From positions 1 through 60,575 of the forward strand of contig JAUMYW010000011.1 in the NCBI GenBank assembly GCA_030528455.1: a stretch of DNA of 60,575 nucleotides, given 5' to 3'. Under the pieces are notes generated by a model. It had not been told where the DNA came from, searched no databases, and was given only the letters and a program-made list of their open reading frames with translations. This stretch comes from Neisseria sp. (GTDB lineage Bacteria > Pseudomonadota > Gammaproteobacteria > Burkholderiales > Neisseriaceae). Shown one piece after another: positions 16,823 through 29,906 of the stretch. Both the position numbers and the translations under genes were made by a program. Every line of letters begins with the position of its first letter. Position 1 is the stretch's first letter.

Positions 16823-16850
16823 AAGCACAATCATATGATTGTGCTTTTTT
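16823..16850. terminator. Bidirectional terminator
   Basis: AAGCACAATCAT-ATGATTGTGCTT is a perfect 24-nt palindrome followed by TTTT on the plus strand. On the minus strand GG-TTTTTT follows. It would end the small-ORF transcript (plus) and rpe (minus). Confidence 0.85.
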
Positions 16851-16917
16851 AATATTCCGAGTGCCTTCAAAGCCGTCTGCAACCCTCCGGCATACCTGTT
16901 ACTCGAGCGGAACGGAT

Positions 16918-17601
16918 TTACAAACCGTTCAGTGCCAAGCGCATTTTATCGATAACGGCCCGATAGTCCGGCTGTCCGAAAATCGCCGAACCGGCAACAA
17001 AAGTATCCGCACCGGCCGCAGCCACTTCTGCAATATTGTCTGTTTTAATACCCCCGTCAACCTCCAAGGAAATAAACCGTCCCGTTTTTTCCCGATAATC
17101 ATCCAATAAAGCACGCGTCTGACGGATTTTTTCCAAGGTGTGGGGAATAAAGCCCTGCCCGCCGAAGCCCGGATTTACCGACATCAGCAAAACCATATCC
17201 AAACGATCCAGCACATGCTGCAAAACTGCCGGCGGTGTTGCCGGATTCAATACCAAACCCGCCTGACAGCCCTTGTCTTTAATCAGGGCCAAACTGCGGT
17301 CGACATGACGGCTGGCCTCCGGGTGGAATGTAATGATGTCCGCTCCGGCCGCCGCAAACGACTGAATCAAATCGTCCACAGGCTCCACCATAAGATGCAC
17401 ATCAACCGGCACCGAAGCATACGGCTTCACCGCCGCACAGACCATCGGCCCGAAAGTCAGATTGGGCACATAATGGTTGTCCATCACATCGAAATGAATC
17501 AAATCCGCCCCCGCATCAATCACTCGCCTAACCTCTTCACCCAAACAGGCAAAGTCCGCCGACAAAATACTGGGCGCAATTCTGAATATCCGTTCCTTCA
17601 T
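16918..17601 (-). CDS. rpe: Ribulose-phosphate 3-epimerase
   Basis: 227 residues, a full-length TIM barrel of the pentose phosphate pathway that interconverts ribulose 5-phosphate and xylulose 5-phosphate. Family signatures: [13 protein letters not shown] at the start, the metal-site region [37 protein letters not shown] and the C-terminal LEVDGGI with GSAIFG phosphate-binding glycines. It reads toward the terminator at 16823. Confidence 0.97.
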   Translation of the reverse strand: MKERIFRIAPSILSADFACLGEEVRRVIDAGADLIHFDVMDNHYVPNLTFGPMVCAAVKPYASVPVDVHLMVEPVDDLIQSFAAAGADIITFHPEASRHVDRSLALIKDKGCQAGLVLNPATPPAVLQHVLDRLDMVLLMSVNPGFGGQGFIPHTLEKIRQTRALLDDYREKTGRFISLEVDGGIKTDNIAEVAAAGADTFVAGSAIFGQPDYRAVIDKMRLALNGL

Positions 17602-17728
17602 TTTTGAGTCCGTTTCCGATCAATTAAATTCCAAGCGGCATTTTAACGCAATTTTTCAGCTTTTATGCTGCATTACTCTCAATAAAACGGTATATTCCGA
17701 ACTTCCCCAAACGAATCCGAAAATCAGA

Positions 17729-18136
17729 ATGCGCTACCGTCTGCACACCATTACCGGGCTGCTGCTCTGCAACCTGTCGTTTTCCGCATCGGCGCAGCCG
17801 TTCGGCACTCAAGACTTTCTGCCCAATTGCGACATCCGTCTGCTCGACTTGAACAGCAGACAATTGGAGCAAATCAAAGAACTGCGTACCGAATACAAGC
17901 AAGCCCTCGACAAAGCCGTGGCAAAAGAAAACCGTTCGGAACGCTCCCGCCGCATGCATATCCAACGTCTGCTTGCCGCTCCTCATTTCGACGAACAGCA
18001 GGCCATCCGCTACATACAAAGCCGTTACAGTGAAAACCAGCAATTCGCTCTGAACGAATTGGCCATCCAATACAAATTTCACAACATACTCAATACCCGC
18101 CAACGAAAAATCTGGCTGGGCAACTGCGTACGCTGA
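17729..18136 (+). CDS. Periplasmic Spy/CpxP-like protein
   Basis: 135 residues. Residues 1-23 form a Sec signal peptide ending SASAQ. The mature part is almost all helical. It has two LTxxQ-like elements, LNSRQLEQIKELR near the start and LNTRQRKIWL near the end, the pattern of the Spy/CpxP family of periplasmic stress chaperones and two-component inhibitors. No cpx-type two-component genes are nearby, so the role is inferred from the motif alone. An inverted DUS pair follows (18160-18209). Confidence 0.65.
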   Translation: MRYRLHTITGLLLCNLSFSASAQPFGTQDFLPNCDIRLLDLNSRQLEQIKELRTEYKQALDKAVAKENRSERSRRMHIQRLLAAPHFDEQQAIRYIQSRYSENQQFALNELAIQYKFHNILNTRQRKIWLGNCVR

Positions 18137-18159
18137 ATCCGGCTTCCCATCACGGAAAA

Positions 18160-18209
18160 GCCGTCTGCAAACATACTTCTGCAAGGCGCGGCAAGCATTT
18201 GCAGACGGC
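18160..18209. terminator. Inverted DUS pair, possible terminator
   Basis: GCCGTCTGCAAA (18160-18171) and TTTGCAGACGGC (18198-18209) form a perfect 12-bp stem with a 26-nt loop, 23 nt after the Spy-like gene. It lacks a T tract and the loop is long, so termination is uncertain. Confidence 0.5.
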
Positions 18210-18242
18210 CTTCGGTTGCAGCGTCGGACTGGTTTGCGCTAA

Positions 18243-19910
<1,668 letters not shown>

Positions 19911-19917
19911 CCGCCGA

Positions 19918-19943
19918 CTGCCTCCCACAAAGGGAGGCAGTTT
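19918..19943 (+). terminator. First pyrG terminator hairpin
   Basis: CTGCCTCCC-ACAAA-GGGAGGCAG followed by TTT. Perfect 9-bp GC-rich stem with a 5-nt loop, 8 nt after the stop codon. Confidence 0.8.
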
Positions 19944-19984
19944 GCCATGCCGTCTGCAACTTTATGTGCAGACGGCATGGCAAA
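19941..19984. terminator. Second pyrG hairpin, long inverted DUS pair
   Basis: TTTGCCATGCCGTCTGCA (19941-19958) and its exact reverse complement (19967-19984) form an 18-bp stem with an 8-nt loop, the longest DUS-based hairpin found here. It abuts the first pyrG hairpin. Confidence 0.8.
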
Positions 19985-20067
19985 GTAAAAAAACATCAAA
20001 AAATATCAAACCGCTTGCCCTATTCCCGCAAGCATTTTAATGTGCCACTTTTATCTTCCAAGCGAAT

Positions 20068-20694
20068 ATGAAAAACATCGTCATCTTGATTTCCGGTCGC
20101 GGCAGCAATATGAAAGCCATCGTTGAAGCCACTATTCCCAATGCGTGTATCGCCGCTGTAATCAGCAATCAGGAAACCGCCGCCGGACTGGCCTGGGCTG
20201 CCGAACGCGGCATACCGACCGCAGCCTTAAACCACAAACACTTTCCTGACCGAGCTGCTTTTGACGCAGCTATGATGGAACTGATTGACCGCTATCGACC
20301 CGATTTGGTAGTTTTGGCCGGATTCATGCGCATTCTCACCCCCGAATTCTGCCGCCACTACGAAAACCGCTTAATCAATATCCACCCCTCCATTTTGCCC
20401 GCCTTCACCGGCCTACACACGCACGCACGAGCCCTTGAAAACGGCTGCCGGGTTGCAGGCTGCACCATACATTTCGTCACCGCCGAATTAGATTGCGGAC
20501 CGATTATTTCCCAAGGCATTGTACCGATTTTGGAAAACGATACAGCCGATGACATTGCCTCACGGGTTTTAGCAGTCGAACATCAACTGTTTCCTCAGGC
20601 AGTTGCCGATTTTGTCGCAGGCCGTCTGCACATCGAAGGCAACCGTGTAACAGGTAACAACAGATCCGTCTCAACCAGCACCCTACTGGCATAA
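20068..20694 (+). CDS. purN: Phosphoribosylglycinamide formyltransferase
   Basis: 208 residues. It transfers formyl from 10-formyltetrahydrofolate to GAR in purine synthesis. Phosphate-binding loop ISGRGSNMKA near the start. Catalytic Asn-His pair in INIHPSILPAF and the Asp in VTAELDCGPII match the family triad. It is followed 15 nt later by a DUF3108 gene, likely as one operon. Confidence 0.97.
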   Translation: MKNIVILISGRGSNMKAIVEATIPNACIAAVISNQETAAGLAWAAERGIPTAALNHKHFPDRAAFDAAMMELIDRYRPDLVVLAGFMRILTPEFCRHYENRLINIHPSILPAFTGLHTHARALENGCRVAGCTIHFVTAELDCGPIISQGIVPILENDTADDIASRVLAVEHQLFPQAVADFVAGRLHIEGNRVTGNNRSVSTSTLLA

Positions 20695-20709
20695 TATACA
20701 GGGAATGCC

Positions 20710-21378
20710 ATGAAAACCACACATATTCTCGCTCTCGCTTCTGCCGTCTCCTTACCCTTAACCGCCAAAGCCGCAGAATTGCCGGAACATGCCTCCCTGC
20801 AATATTCCGGCTCATACGGCATTCCCGCCACCATGACCTTTACCCGTAGCGGAAACAACTACAAAATCGTTTCACAAATTAATCTCCCCCTATACAAAAT
20901 CCGTTTCGAAAGTGCCGGCCGCATCATCGGCAATCATTTGAAACCCGCTTACTACCGCGATATCCGTAACGGAAAAATTTATGCGGAAGCCAAATTCAAC
21001 GGTCAACAAATCCGTTACGGCAAAACGGGCAAACAAAAAACCGAACAAACCAGCGGTGCCGTATTAGATTTGTTTTCCCTCTCCTGGCAGCTTGCCGCCA
21101 ATGACGGCAAACTACCGGCCGACTTGAAAATTACCAACGGCAAAAATCTTTATCCTGTTAGCGGTTTGCATAAAACCGGAAGCGGAGAATACCGTTTCAA
21201 CGGAGGCACAACCACTATTAACCACTACCGCGTACTCCGTGGCGGAGATAGTGTCAATTATTCCTTTGCTCCCTATTTAGGCAATATTCCCGCCCAAATT
21301 ATCTATACCGACGACGGTAAGGTATATCATCTGAAACTCAAAAGTCTGTCCATCAACGGCAAACCTGTTTCTCCCTAA
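20710..21378 (+). CDS. DUF3108-family exported protein
   Basis: 222 residues. Residues 1-20 are a Sec signal peptide (ending LTAKA). The mature protein is beta-rich, with family motifs such as GIPATMTFTRSGNNYKI, GNHLKPAYYRD, VLDLFSLSWQLA and a C-terminal YHLKLKSLS. DUF3108 proteins are periplasmic or envelope-associated and have no defined reaction. The 15-nt gap after purN suggests co-transcription. Confidence 0.8.
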   Translation: MKTTHILALASAVSLPLTAKAAELPEHASLQYSGSYGIPATMTFTRSGNNYKIVSQINLPLYKIRFESAGRIIGNHLKPAYYRDIRNGKIYAEAKFNGQQIRYGKTGKQKTEQTSGAVLDLFSLSWQLAANDGKLPADLKITNGKNLYPVSGLHKTGSGEYRFNGGTTTINHYRVLRGGDSVNYSFAPYLGNIPAQIIYTDDGKVYHLKLKSLSINGKPVSP

Positions 21379-21441
21379 CTCTCGATTCGCCCAGCTGTCG
21401 GCAGACAGCAGCAAAAGTTGCAGCCATAGAGCTTGACGCAC

Positions 21442-21479
21442 ATAAAAAAAGACCTCTCAAACCAAACGGTTTAAGAGGT
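21442..21479 (-). terminator. hup terminator
   Basis: On the minus strand ACCTCTTAAACC-GTTT-GGTTTGAGAGGT forms a 12-bp stem with one U-G pair, followed by CTTTTTTT. It could also end the DUF3108 transcript weakly, since the plus strand has one A/C mismatch. Confidence 0.88.
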
Positions 21480-21513
21480 TGGTGCTTCTTTCTCATCCGA
21501 TAAAACGGCAAAA

Positions 21514-21783
21514 TTACAATGCATCTTTCAAAGATTTTCCTGCACGGAATTTAGGAGATTTGGCTGCAGGAATCGTCAATTCTTCACCGGTTTTCGGATT
21601 ACGGCCTTTACGTTCCGCACGCTCACCCACATAGAAAGTACCGAAACCAACCAGCGTAACAGTATCACCTGCTTTCAACGCTTTGGTTACCGCATCGACA
21701 AAACCGTCCAAGGCTTTACCCGCAGCGGCTTTTGAAATTTCAGCTTCTTGAGCGATTGCATCAATCAATTCAGACTTGTTCAT
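21514..21783 (-). CDS. hup: DNA-binding protein HU
   Basis: 89 residues. A small dimeric histone-like protein that bends [17 protein letters not shown] at the start, [21 protein letters not shown] in the beta-arm region and [13 protein letters not shown] at the end match HU-beta. It lies 177 nt downstream of lon in the same orientation, the arrangement common in proteobacteria (lon-hupB). The 177 nt between hold no gene. Confidence 0.97.
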   Translation of the reverse strand: MNKSELIDAIAQEAEISKAAAGKALDGFVDAVTKALKAGDTVTLVGFGTFYVGERAERKGRNPKTGEELTIPAAKSPKFRAGKSLKDAL

Positions 21784-21960
21784 CGAAGTCCCTTTCTGTC
21801 AAATGAAAAGTTATTTATCAAATACGAGTCTACAGTTTTTGACTGTAAAAAGAAATTTTCGCATTTATAGCAAGCAGGCAAAAGAGAGTCAAGCAAAAGG
21901 CATGCCTTATCGGCCATTTCCAATAAAACGTACCTTTTGCGACACGCTTAGAGTAAAAAC

Positions 21961-24402
<2,442 letters not shown>

Positions 24403-24446
24403 AATTTTCTGCTTTCTTAATTTCAAAATAATCAAATTGTAGCGTT

Positions 24447-24475
24447 AAATTGGGATATATGCCGCGCTTTTCAAG
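24447..24475 (-). promoter_or_regulatory. Candidate sigma-32 heat-shock promoter of lon
   Basis: On the minus strand CTTGAAA (24469-24475), a 14-nt spacer, then CCCAATTT (24447-24454). This is close to the RNA polymerase RpoH consensus (CTTGAAA, N13-17, CCCCATNT). Lon is a classic heat-shock gene in proteobacteria. Confidence 0.6.
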
Positions 24476-24586
24476 TTTAACATCGAATATCCCGACAGCT
24501 TTGTTTCGGCTAGAATAGCACTCTTGCAATCTGCAGACGGCATCCCCATTTCAGCGACCGTCTCCAACTTTTACGGGAAAACAATT

Positions 24587-24874
24587 ATGTCCGAATCCAA
24601 CAACTTCCAAGAACCTCGGGAAACCTTGGTCGAATTTCCCTGTATTTTCCCCTTAAAAGTGATGGGAAGGAACGTGCCTGAATTCGAACAGAGCATACTG
24701 GAAACCGTCCGCAGCCGAATTCCTGCCGCCCATGAATGCGGTATTCAAATACGTCCGAGCAGCCGGGGCAATTATTTAGGGGCAACGGTCAAAGTGTATG
24801 TTACCGACAAACCCCAACTCGACAATATCTACCGTGCGCTGACCTCACACCCGCTGGTCAAAGTGGTGCTGTAA
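24587..24874 (+). CDS. ybeD: YbeD/DUF493 family protein
   Basis: 95 residues. A small ferredoxin-like fold protein with ACT-domain topology; family motifs are [14 protein letters not shown] near the start, [17 protein letters not shown] in the middle and [15 protein letters not shown]-like residues at the end. It sits directly before lipB, as in E. coli and many proteobacteria, but its function is not established. Its stop TAA (24872-24874) overlaps the lipB ATG, so they are translationally coupled. Confidence 0.9.
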   Translation: MSESNNFQEPRETLVEFPCIFPLKVMGRNVPEFEQSILETVRSRIPAAHECGIQIRPSSRGNYLGATVKVYVTDKPQLDNIYRALTSHPLVKVVL

Positions 24875-25506
24875 TGAAAATCGTCAAACTCGGTCTGGCC
24901 GACTACGTACCCGTATTTGAAGCGATGAAGCGGTTTAATGCCTGCCGAAACGAGAATACGGAAGACGAGCTGTGGATTGTCGAGCATCCGCCCGTGTTTA
25001 CTCAGGGCTTGGCCGGCAAGGCCGAACATCTGCTGTCGGATGGCAGAATTCCCGTTGTGCAAATTGACCGCGGCGGCCAGATTACCTACCACGGTCCCGG
25101 CCAACTGGTGATTTACACGCTTATCGATTTCAAACGCCGCAAACAAAGCATACGGCACATTGTCTCGGCATTGGAAAACAGCATTATCGCAATACTGGCC
25201 GACTACGGTATTGCCGCCGAAGCCGATCCGCAACGTCCGGGCGTATATGTCGGCGGCAAAAAAATCGCCTCGCTCGGTTTACGGATTAAAAACGGCTCGG
25301 TCTATCACGGCTTAGCCTTAAATATCGATATGGATTTGTCGCCCTTCAAACAAATCAACCCCTGCGGCTACGCAGGCTTGGAGATGACTCAAATCGCCGA
25401 TTTCGTCAACCCGCCACCCGCTTTTGACGAAGTGGCCGACAAACTAATCCATAATTTAACCAAACAACTTGCTTTTAAAGAAATATCAAAAAATAAATAT
25501 GAATAA
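24874..25506 (+). CDS. lipB: Octanoyltransferase LipB
   Basis: 210 residues. It transfers octanoyl from acyl carrier protein to lipoyl domains. Signatures: [16 protein letters not shown], the catalytic region [36 protein letters not shown] with the conserved Lys, and the Cys of [16 protein letters not shown] 24874 overlaps the ybeD stop. The last 10-12 codons ([10 protein letters not shown]) are AT-rich, unlike the rest, and overlap the next gene, a DNA methyltransferase, by 8 nt. The original 3' end was probably replaced when the restriction-modification pair entered. Confidence 0.96.
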   Translation: MKIVKLGLADYVPVFEAMKRFNACRNENTEDELWIVEHPPVFTQGLAGKAEHLLSDGRIPVVQIDRGGQITYHGPGQLVIYTLIDFKRRKQSIRHIVSALENSIIAILADYGIAAEADPQRPGVYVGGKKIASLGLRIKNGSVYHGLALNIDMDLSPFKQINPCGYAGLEMTQIADFVNPPPAFDEVADKLIHNLTKQLAFKEISKNKYE

Positions 25507-27004
25507 ATTCAAATTATTGGGACAAGTTTACACTCCTACCTGGATAGTCCGTATTATTTTAGATGAAGCAAACTATTCTGGTCACCATATTTTAGGAAAA
25601 ACAGTTTTAGAACCTGCTTGTGGGGATGGTGCATTCTTAACCGAAATAGTACGCCGTTATATTCAAGCAGCCAAACAAGAAAATCTTCCAACCTATAAAA
25701 TTATTTCCGATTTAGAAACATATATTTACGGTATAGAAAAAGATCCTACCGCTTATCAACAGTGCCTAACCAATCTTAATAAATTAATTCAAAAAGAATT
25801 AACCTCATGCACCTTAAATTGGAAAATTTTTTGTGATGATACTTTAATAAAGTATCAAGATTATTTGAAAAGTTTTGATTTTATTTTTGGCAATCCGCCA
25901 TACATTCGCATCCATAATCTTGATAGACAAACACGTATCCTAATCAAAGAAAAAATGCAATTTACTAACGGGATGCTTGATATTTATATTAGTTTTTTTG
26001 AAATGGCATTACAAATGCTAAAAACAAATGGTGTTCTCGGATTTATTACCCCAAACACTTTCCTGCATAACACATCTTATCAAAACTTTCGCAAGTTCCT
26101 ACAAAAAAAACAAAATATCAAGATGATATGTGATTTCCAATCGAATAAGATATTTGATGGTTTTTCTACTTATACCGCAATTACTATTATTGACCAATCC
26201 CAACAACAACAAAACTTCACTTACAAAGAAAAATCAAAACAAAAACAAAAAATTAATTCAGTAAACCAAATTAATTTTACAGACTTAAATAGTCAAAAAT
26301 GGACATTATCCAATCATGAAAATAGTAACTTTCTAAATACACTTTTTTCCACTTCTAATACCCAAATGAAAGAATTATTTAACATTCAATATGGGTTTGC
26401 AACACTACGAGATAAAATTTTCATAGCAAGTGCAACAAATAAAACCGATACGCATATCCAGCTTAATGGGCACTGGTTAGAACGTAAAATTTTACGTAAA
26501 ATTATAAAAGGCTCTTGCTATAAAGGGGATAAAAATCAAATTGAGTATATCATTTTTCCTTATCACAAAAAAAATGGCAAATACCACGCCTATACTGAGA
26601 ATGAATTAATGAAAGATTTTCCATTAACATATTTATATTTATTGGAAAACAAAGATGAATTATTAAAACGGGATCTAGATAAAAACACCTTATGGTATGA
26701 ATTTGGACGAAGTCAGGGTATACAAACTTCACACACACCAAAAATTGTTATCAGCACAATGATTAATGACTCTATTAATTTTTTTAGGCTACCCAAAGAA
26801 ATATTGGTTTATTCAGGAATTTTTTTATCTGCCAAGTACGATGAGCATGATTTATCACTAGCAGAACAAATACTGAAATCACCAGAGTTTTTCCGATATA
26901 CAAGACTAACAGGGAAAGATTTTTCAGGTGGTTATAAATCTTTATCTACTAAGCAAATTAAAGAATATCCTATCTCTATCCCCAAACCTCATAGCTTATT
27001 TTGA
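25499..27004 (+). CDS. Type II adenine-specific DNA methyltransferase (gamma-type)
   Basis: 501 residues. The SAM-binding motif I is [10 protein letters not shown] (about residues 37-46), and catalytic motif IV is GNPPY (in [16 protein letters not shown]), the order of gamma/TaqI-like N6-adenine methyltransferases. The C-terminal half would be the target-recognition domain; the recognition sequence cannot be predicted. Composition is about one third GC, with many Lys/Asn/Ile codons, against about 55% in neighbours. ATG 25499 lies inside the end of lipB. The endonuclease gene follows 7 nt later. No C (controller) gene is seen. Confidence 0.88.
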   Translation: MNKFKLLGQVYTPTWIVRIILDEANYSGHHILGKTVLEPACGDGAFLTEIVRRYIQAAKQENLPTYKIISDLETYIYGIEKDPTAYQQCLTNLNKLIQKELTSCTLNWKIFCDDTLIKYQDYLKSFDFIFGNPPYIRIHNLDRQTRILIKEKMQFTNGMLDIYISFFEMALQMLKTNGVLGFITPNTFLHNTSYQNFRKFLQKKQNIKMICDFQSNKIFDGFSTYTAITIIDQSQQQQNFTYKEKSKQKQKINSVNQINFTDLNSQKWTLSNHENSNFLNTLFSTSNTQMKELFNIQYGFATLRDKIFIASATNKTDTHIQLNGHWLERKILRKIIKGSCYKGDKNQIEYIIFPYHKKNGKYHAYTENELMKDFPLTYLYLLENKDELLKRDLDKNTLWYEFGRSQGIQTSHTPKIVISTMINDSINFFRLPKEILVYSGIFLSAKYDEHDLSLAEQILKSPEFFRYTRLTGKDFSGGYKSLSTKQIKEYPISIPKPHSLF

Positions 27005-27011
27005 AAGAAAA

Positions 27012-27740
27012 ATGAATAACCAACAATTTTTGACAACCATTAAAAAATCTTTCTTAACCTTTCTGAGGGGCTTTGAAGAAGGTAAAAATGGCTCCCGAAG
27101 CACAGAAAAATTGAAAATCCTACATGGGGCAATTGCTAATGATTTAGCAACCCAGCTAGGAACTGAGTACAGCATACAATCAATCGGCTTTGAGGACGAT
27201 AAAGAGGCCTCAATCCAAGGTAGATATATTGATAAAAAAGTGGACATTACCATATTGCAAAACAACCAACCAATTGCAGGTATTGGTATAAAATTTGTCA
27301 TGCAAAATTATGCTCAAAACTCCAATAATTACTTTGAAAATATGCTTGGTGAAACAGCAAATATTCAATGCTGCAATATCCCCTATTTTCAAATACTCGT
27401 GCTACCTGAAAAAATACCTTATTTTTCTAGCGGTAGAATTTTCAAAAAATGGGAAATTTTAACAGCTGAAAAAATCAAAAAATATCTGATCTTATCCAAT
27501 GATCCACAAGAGCAGTATCTGCATACGCCAGCTAAAACCCTATTATATATCATATCGTTATATGACACATCTGAACAAAATTCAGAAAACTTAGCAAAAA
27601 ACAGTGATTTTTTTAATTATTACAAAAAAAACCATATTAAATTAAGCAACAACTTCAACTATCCTTTCGGAAAGAATGTAATATTCAATAATTATGAGGA
27701 ATTTATTAAAAAAATCACACACAGAATCCAATCCATTTAG
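27012..27740 (+). CDS. Probable type II restriction endonuclease, partner of the upstream methyltransferase
   Basis: 242 residues, AT-rich like its partner. The segment from residue about 70 (YIDKKVDITIL, then IAGIGIKFVMQNY) resembles a PD-(D/E)XK core, with Asp in VDIT and Lys in GIKFV. The stretch NSNNYFENMLGETANI is distinctive but I cannot assign it to a named enzyme family. Position 7 nt after a methyltransferase and the same odd composition support its being the nuclease. I chose ATG 27012, the first methionine after the methyltransferase stop. Confidence 0.72.
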   Translation: MNNQQFLTTIKKSFLTFLRGFEEGKNGSRSTEKLKILHGAIANDLATQLGTEYSIQSIGFEDDKEASIQGRYIDKKVDITILQNNQPIAGIGIKFVMQNYAQNSNNYFENMLGETANIQCCNIPYFQILVLPEKIPYFSSGRIFKKWEILTAEKIKKYLILSNDPQEQYLHTPAKTLLYIISLYDTSEQNSENLAKNSDFFNYYKKNHIKLSNNFNYPFGKNVIFNNYEEFIKKITHRIQSI

Positions 27741-27785
27741 AAATCTTGATAATTTAACTTTTCAAAATTAGAAAGACTTCATCTT

Positions 27786-28511
27786 ATGCATTCGAACGGA
27801 CACACCGTTTTAATTACCGGCGGCGCAACCGGTATAGGATTTGCGCTGGCCAAACAGTTCCACACCGCCGGCAACCGCATCATTCTGATCGGCCGCCGCG
27901 CCGATGTGTTGCAGACGGCATCGGAACAGCTGCCCGGCAGCCGATTTGCCGTAGCCGATGTGTCGCTTGCCGCCGACCGCGAACGTTTGGCACGCGAATT
28001 TTCCGATGCGAATATTTTAATCAACAACGCCGCCGTTCAGTTTACCAAACCGTTTGCAGCACAAAGCAGCGAAGAAATCGCACAGGAAATCGACATCAAC
28101 CTGACCGCACCGATTCTGCTGACCCAGGCATTTCTGCCCAAGCTGCTGGACAAAACCGAAGCCGCCGTCATCAATGTTTCCTCAGGTTTGGCCATCGTGC
28201 CGAAAGAAACCTGTGCGCTTTACTGCACAAGCAAAGCCGGTCTGCACAGCTTCTCGCAGGTATTGCGCTGGCAGCTCGAAAACACGCCCGTGCGCGTATT
28301 CGAACTGCTGCCGCCGATGGTCGCCACACCGATGTCGCAAGGCAAAGGTCATGCCAAACTGAAAATCAGCCCCGACGAATTGGCCGCAGAATTCTGGCGC
28401 AACTTCATCACCGACCGCTACGAAATCCTCGGCGGAAAAACCAAACTGCTGTATTGGATTAACCGCCTGTCCGCACGTCTGGCGCAAAGAATTATGCGCA
28501 AAGGCCTTTAA
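27786..28511 (+). CDS. Short-chain dehydrogenase/reductase
   Basis: 241 residues. Classical SDR: cofactor motif TGGATGIG at residues 11-18, NNAAVQF after the fourth strand, catalytic Ser in INVSSGLA and YCTSKAG (Tyr-x-x-x-Lys). An Arg pair in IGRRAD after the second strand favours NADP. The substrate is unknown. Normal GC content returns here, so this gene is native and marks the right edge of the restriction-modification insert. It lies 62 nt before lipA, separated from it by a DUS hairpin. Confidence 0.87.
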   Translation: MHSNGHTVLITGGATGIGFALAKQFHTAGNRIILIGRRADVLQTASEQLPGSRFAVADVSLAADRERLAREFSDANILINNAAVQFTKPFAAQSSEEIAQEIDINLTAPILLTQAFLPKLLDKTEAAVINVSSGLAIVPKETCALYCTSKAGLHSFSQVLRWQLENTPVRVFELLPPMVATPMSQGKGHAKLKISPDELAAEFWRNFITDRYEILGGKTKLLYWINRLSARLAQRIMRKGL

Positions 28512-28517
28512 ACACCG

Positions 28518-28542
28518 GCCGTCTGCAAAAGGTGCAGACGGC
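28518..28542. terminator. Inverted DUS pair after the SDR gene
   Basis: GCCGTCTGCA-AAAGG-TGCAGACGGC is a perfect 10-bp stem with a 5-nt loop, 6 nt after the SDR stop. It has no T tract. Confidence 0.6.
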
Positions 28543-28573
28543 ATCGAAAACATATCCCAAACGGAAAGAAACC

Positions 28574-29545
28574 ATGTCTGCCGATACTCAAAACAAACCA
28601 AGCAACGCACAAGGCGTAAAACACAAAGGCGCGGCCAAAACCGCACGCATTCCGATTAAAATCGTTCCGCTGGAAGAAAAACTGCGCAAGCCGTCTTGGA
28701 TTCGCGCCAAAATTCCGACCGGAAACAAATTCTTTGAAATCAAAAACATTCTGCGCGAACAGAAAATGCACACCGTTTGCGAGGAAGCCTCCTGCCCGAA
28801 TATCGGCGAATGTTTCAGCAAAGGCACGGCCACCTTTATGATTATGGGCGACATCTGCACGCGCCGCTGCCCGTTCTGCGATGTCGGACACGGCCGTCCG
28901 AACCCGCTCGATCCGGACGAACCGAAAAATCTGGCCGAAAGCGTGGCGGCGATGAAGCTGCGTTATGTTGTGATTACTTCAGTGGACCGCGATGATTTGC
29001 GCGACGGCGGTGCCCAACACTTCGCCGACTGCATCAATGCCATCCGCGAACGCAGTCCGCAAACCAAAATCGAAATCCTCGTTCCCGATTTCCGAGGCCG
29101 CTTGGATATTGCCTTAGACATTCTGGCCAAAAATCCGCCCGATGTGATGAACCACAATCTGGAAACACACCCGCGCCTGTACAAACAGGCCCGCCCCGGT
29201 TCGGATTACCAACACTCGCTCAACCTGCTCAAACGCTACAAAGAAATGATGCCCCACATTCCGACCAAATCCGGCATCATGGTCGGTTTGGGCGAAACCG
29301 ATGAAGAAGTGCGAGAAATCATGCGCGATATGCGTGCGCACGATATCGAAATGATTACCGTCGGCCAATATCTCCAGCCATCCGACGGCCATTTGCCTGT
29401 ATTGCGCTATGTAACGCCGGAAATGTTCAAACAATTTGAAAAAGAAGCCTACGGCATGGGATTTACCAATGCTGCCATCGGCGCAATGGTACGCAGTAGT
29501 TACCATGCGGACGAACAAGCAGGATATGAATTAAAATTGTTGTAA
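28574..29545 (+). CDS. lipA: Lipoyl synthase
   Basis: 323 residues. A radical SAM enzyme that inserts two sulfurs into the octanoyl chain delivered by LipB. The N-terminal auxiliary cluster motif is [12 protein letters not shown]. The radical SAM cluster motif is CTRRCPFC. The C-terminal RSSYHADEQ supplies the serine ligand of the auxiliary cluster. The frame opens at 28532, but ATG 28574 has GGAAAG about 8 nt upstream and fits the family. In many neisserial and enteric genomes lipB and lipA are close; here they are separated by about 3 kb. Confidence 0.97.
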   Translation: MSADTQNKPSNAQGVKHKGAAKTARIPIKIVPLEEKLRKPSWIRAKIPTGNKFFEIKNILREQKMHTVCEEASCPNIGECFSKGTATFMIMGDICTRRCPFCDVGHGRPNPLDPDEPKNLAESVAAMKLRYVVITSVDRDDLRDGGAQHFADCINAIRERSPQTKIEILVPDFRGRLDIALDILAKNPPDVMNHNLETHPRLYKQARPGSDYQHSLNLLKRYKEMMPHIPTKSGIMVGLGETDEEVREIMRDMRAHDIEMITVGQYLQPSDGHLPVLRYVTPEMFKQFEKEAYGMGFTNAAIGAMVRSSYHADEQAGYELKLL

Positions 29546-29595
29546 TTTCCAACGATATTTTCGACTGAACATCACTACTTGCGACTGGGACAAAT

Positions 29596-29830
29596 ATGAA
29601 TCAGCAAACGGTTATTGAAATCGCCGAATTCGCACACGACCATAATTTATGGCGAATTGATGGCTTAGGAACAATCTTTCAAACCGGCAAACAGCAAGAA
29701 TCTGTTTATTGATGTCTATTCGCGCCCGGCTACCCCTAACAGCAACTCTGTATGCAACTTTGCCAAGTTTGACGACTCCGGCACAGAGGTTCCCGAATAC
29801 CGCCAAGTGAAAAAGATTCCTGTCAATATA
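29596..29830 (+). pseudogene. Probable frameshifted remnant of an unrecognised small gene
   Basis: ATG 29596 opens a 38-codon frame (MNQQTVIEIAEFAHDHNLW...) that stops at 29712. Just before the stop another frame continues with protein-like sequence (KNLFIDVYSRPATPNS..., then GTEVPEYRQVKKIPVNIG) to about 29830. Both parts look coding, and one indel near 29690-29700 would join them. I do not recognise the product. The rest of the 29546-29906 gap holds nothing obvious. Confidence 0.35.
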
Positions 29831-29906
29831 GGCTTACTGCCGGACATTCGTTCATTCTCGCGCAAATGTTTTTATCCTACTATGCGGTTTTTCTCACGGA
29901 AATACT

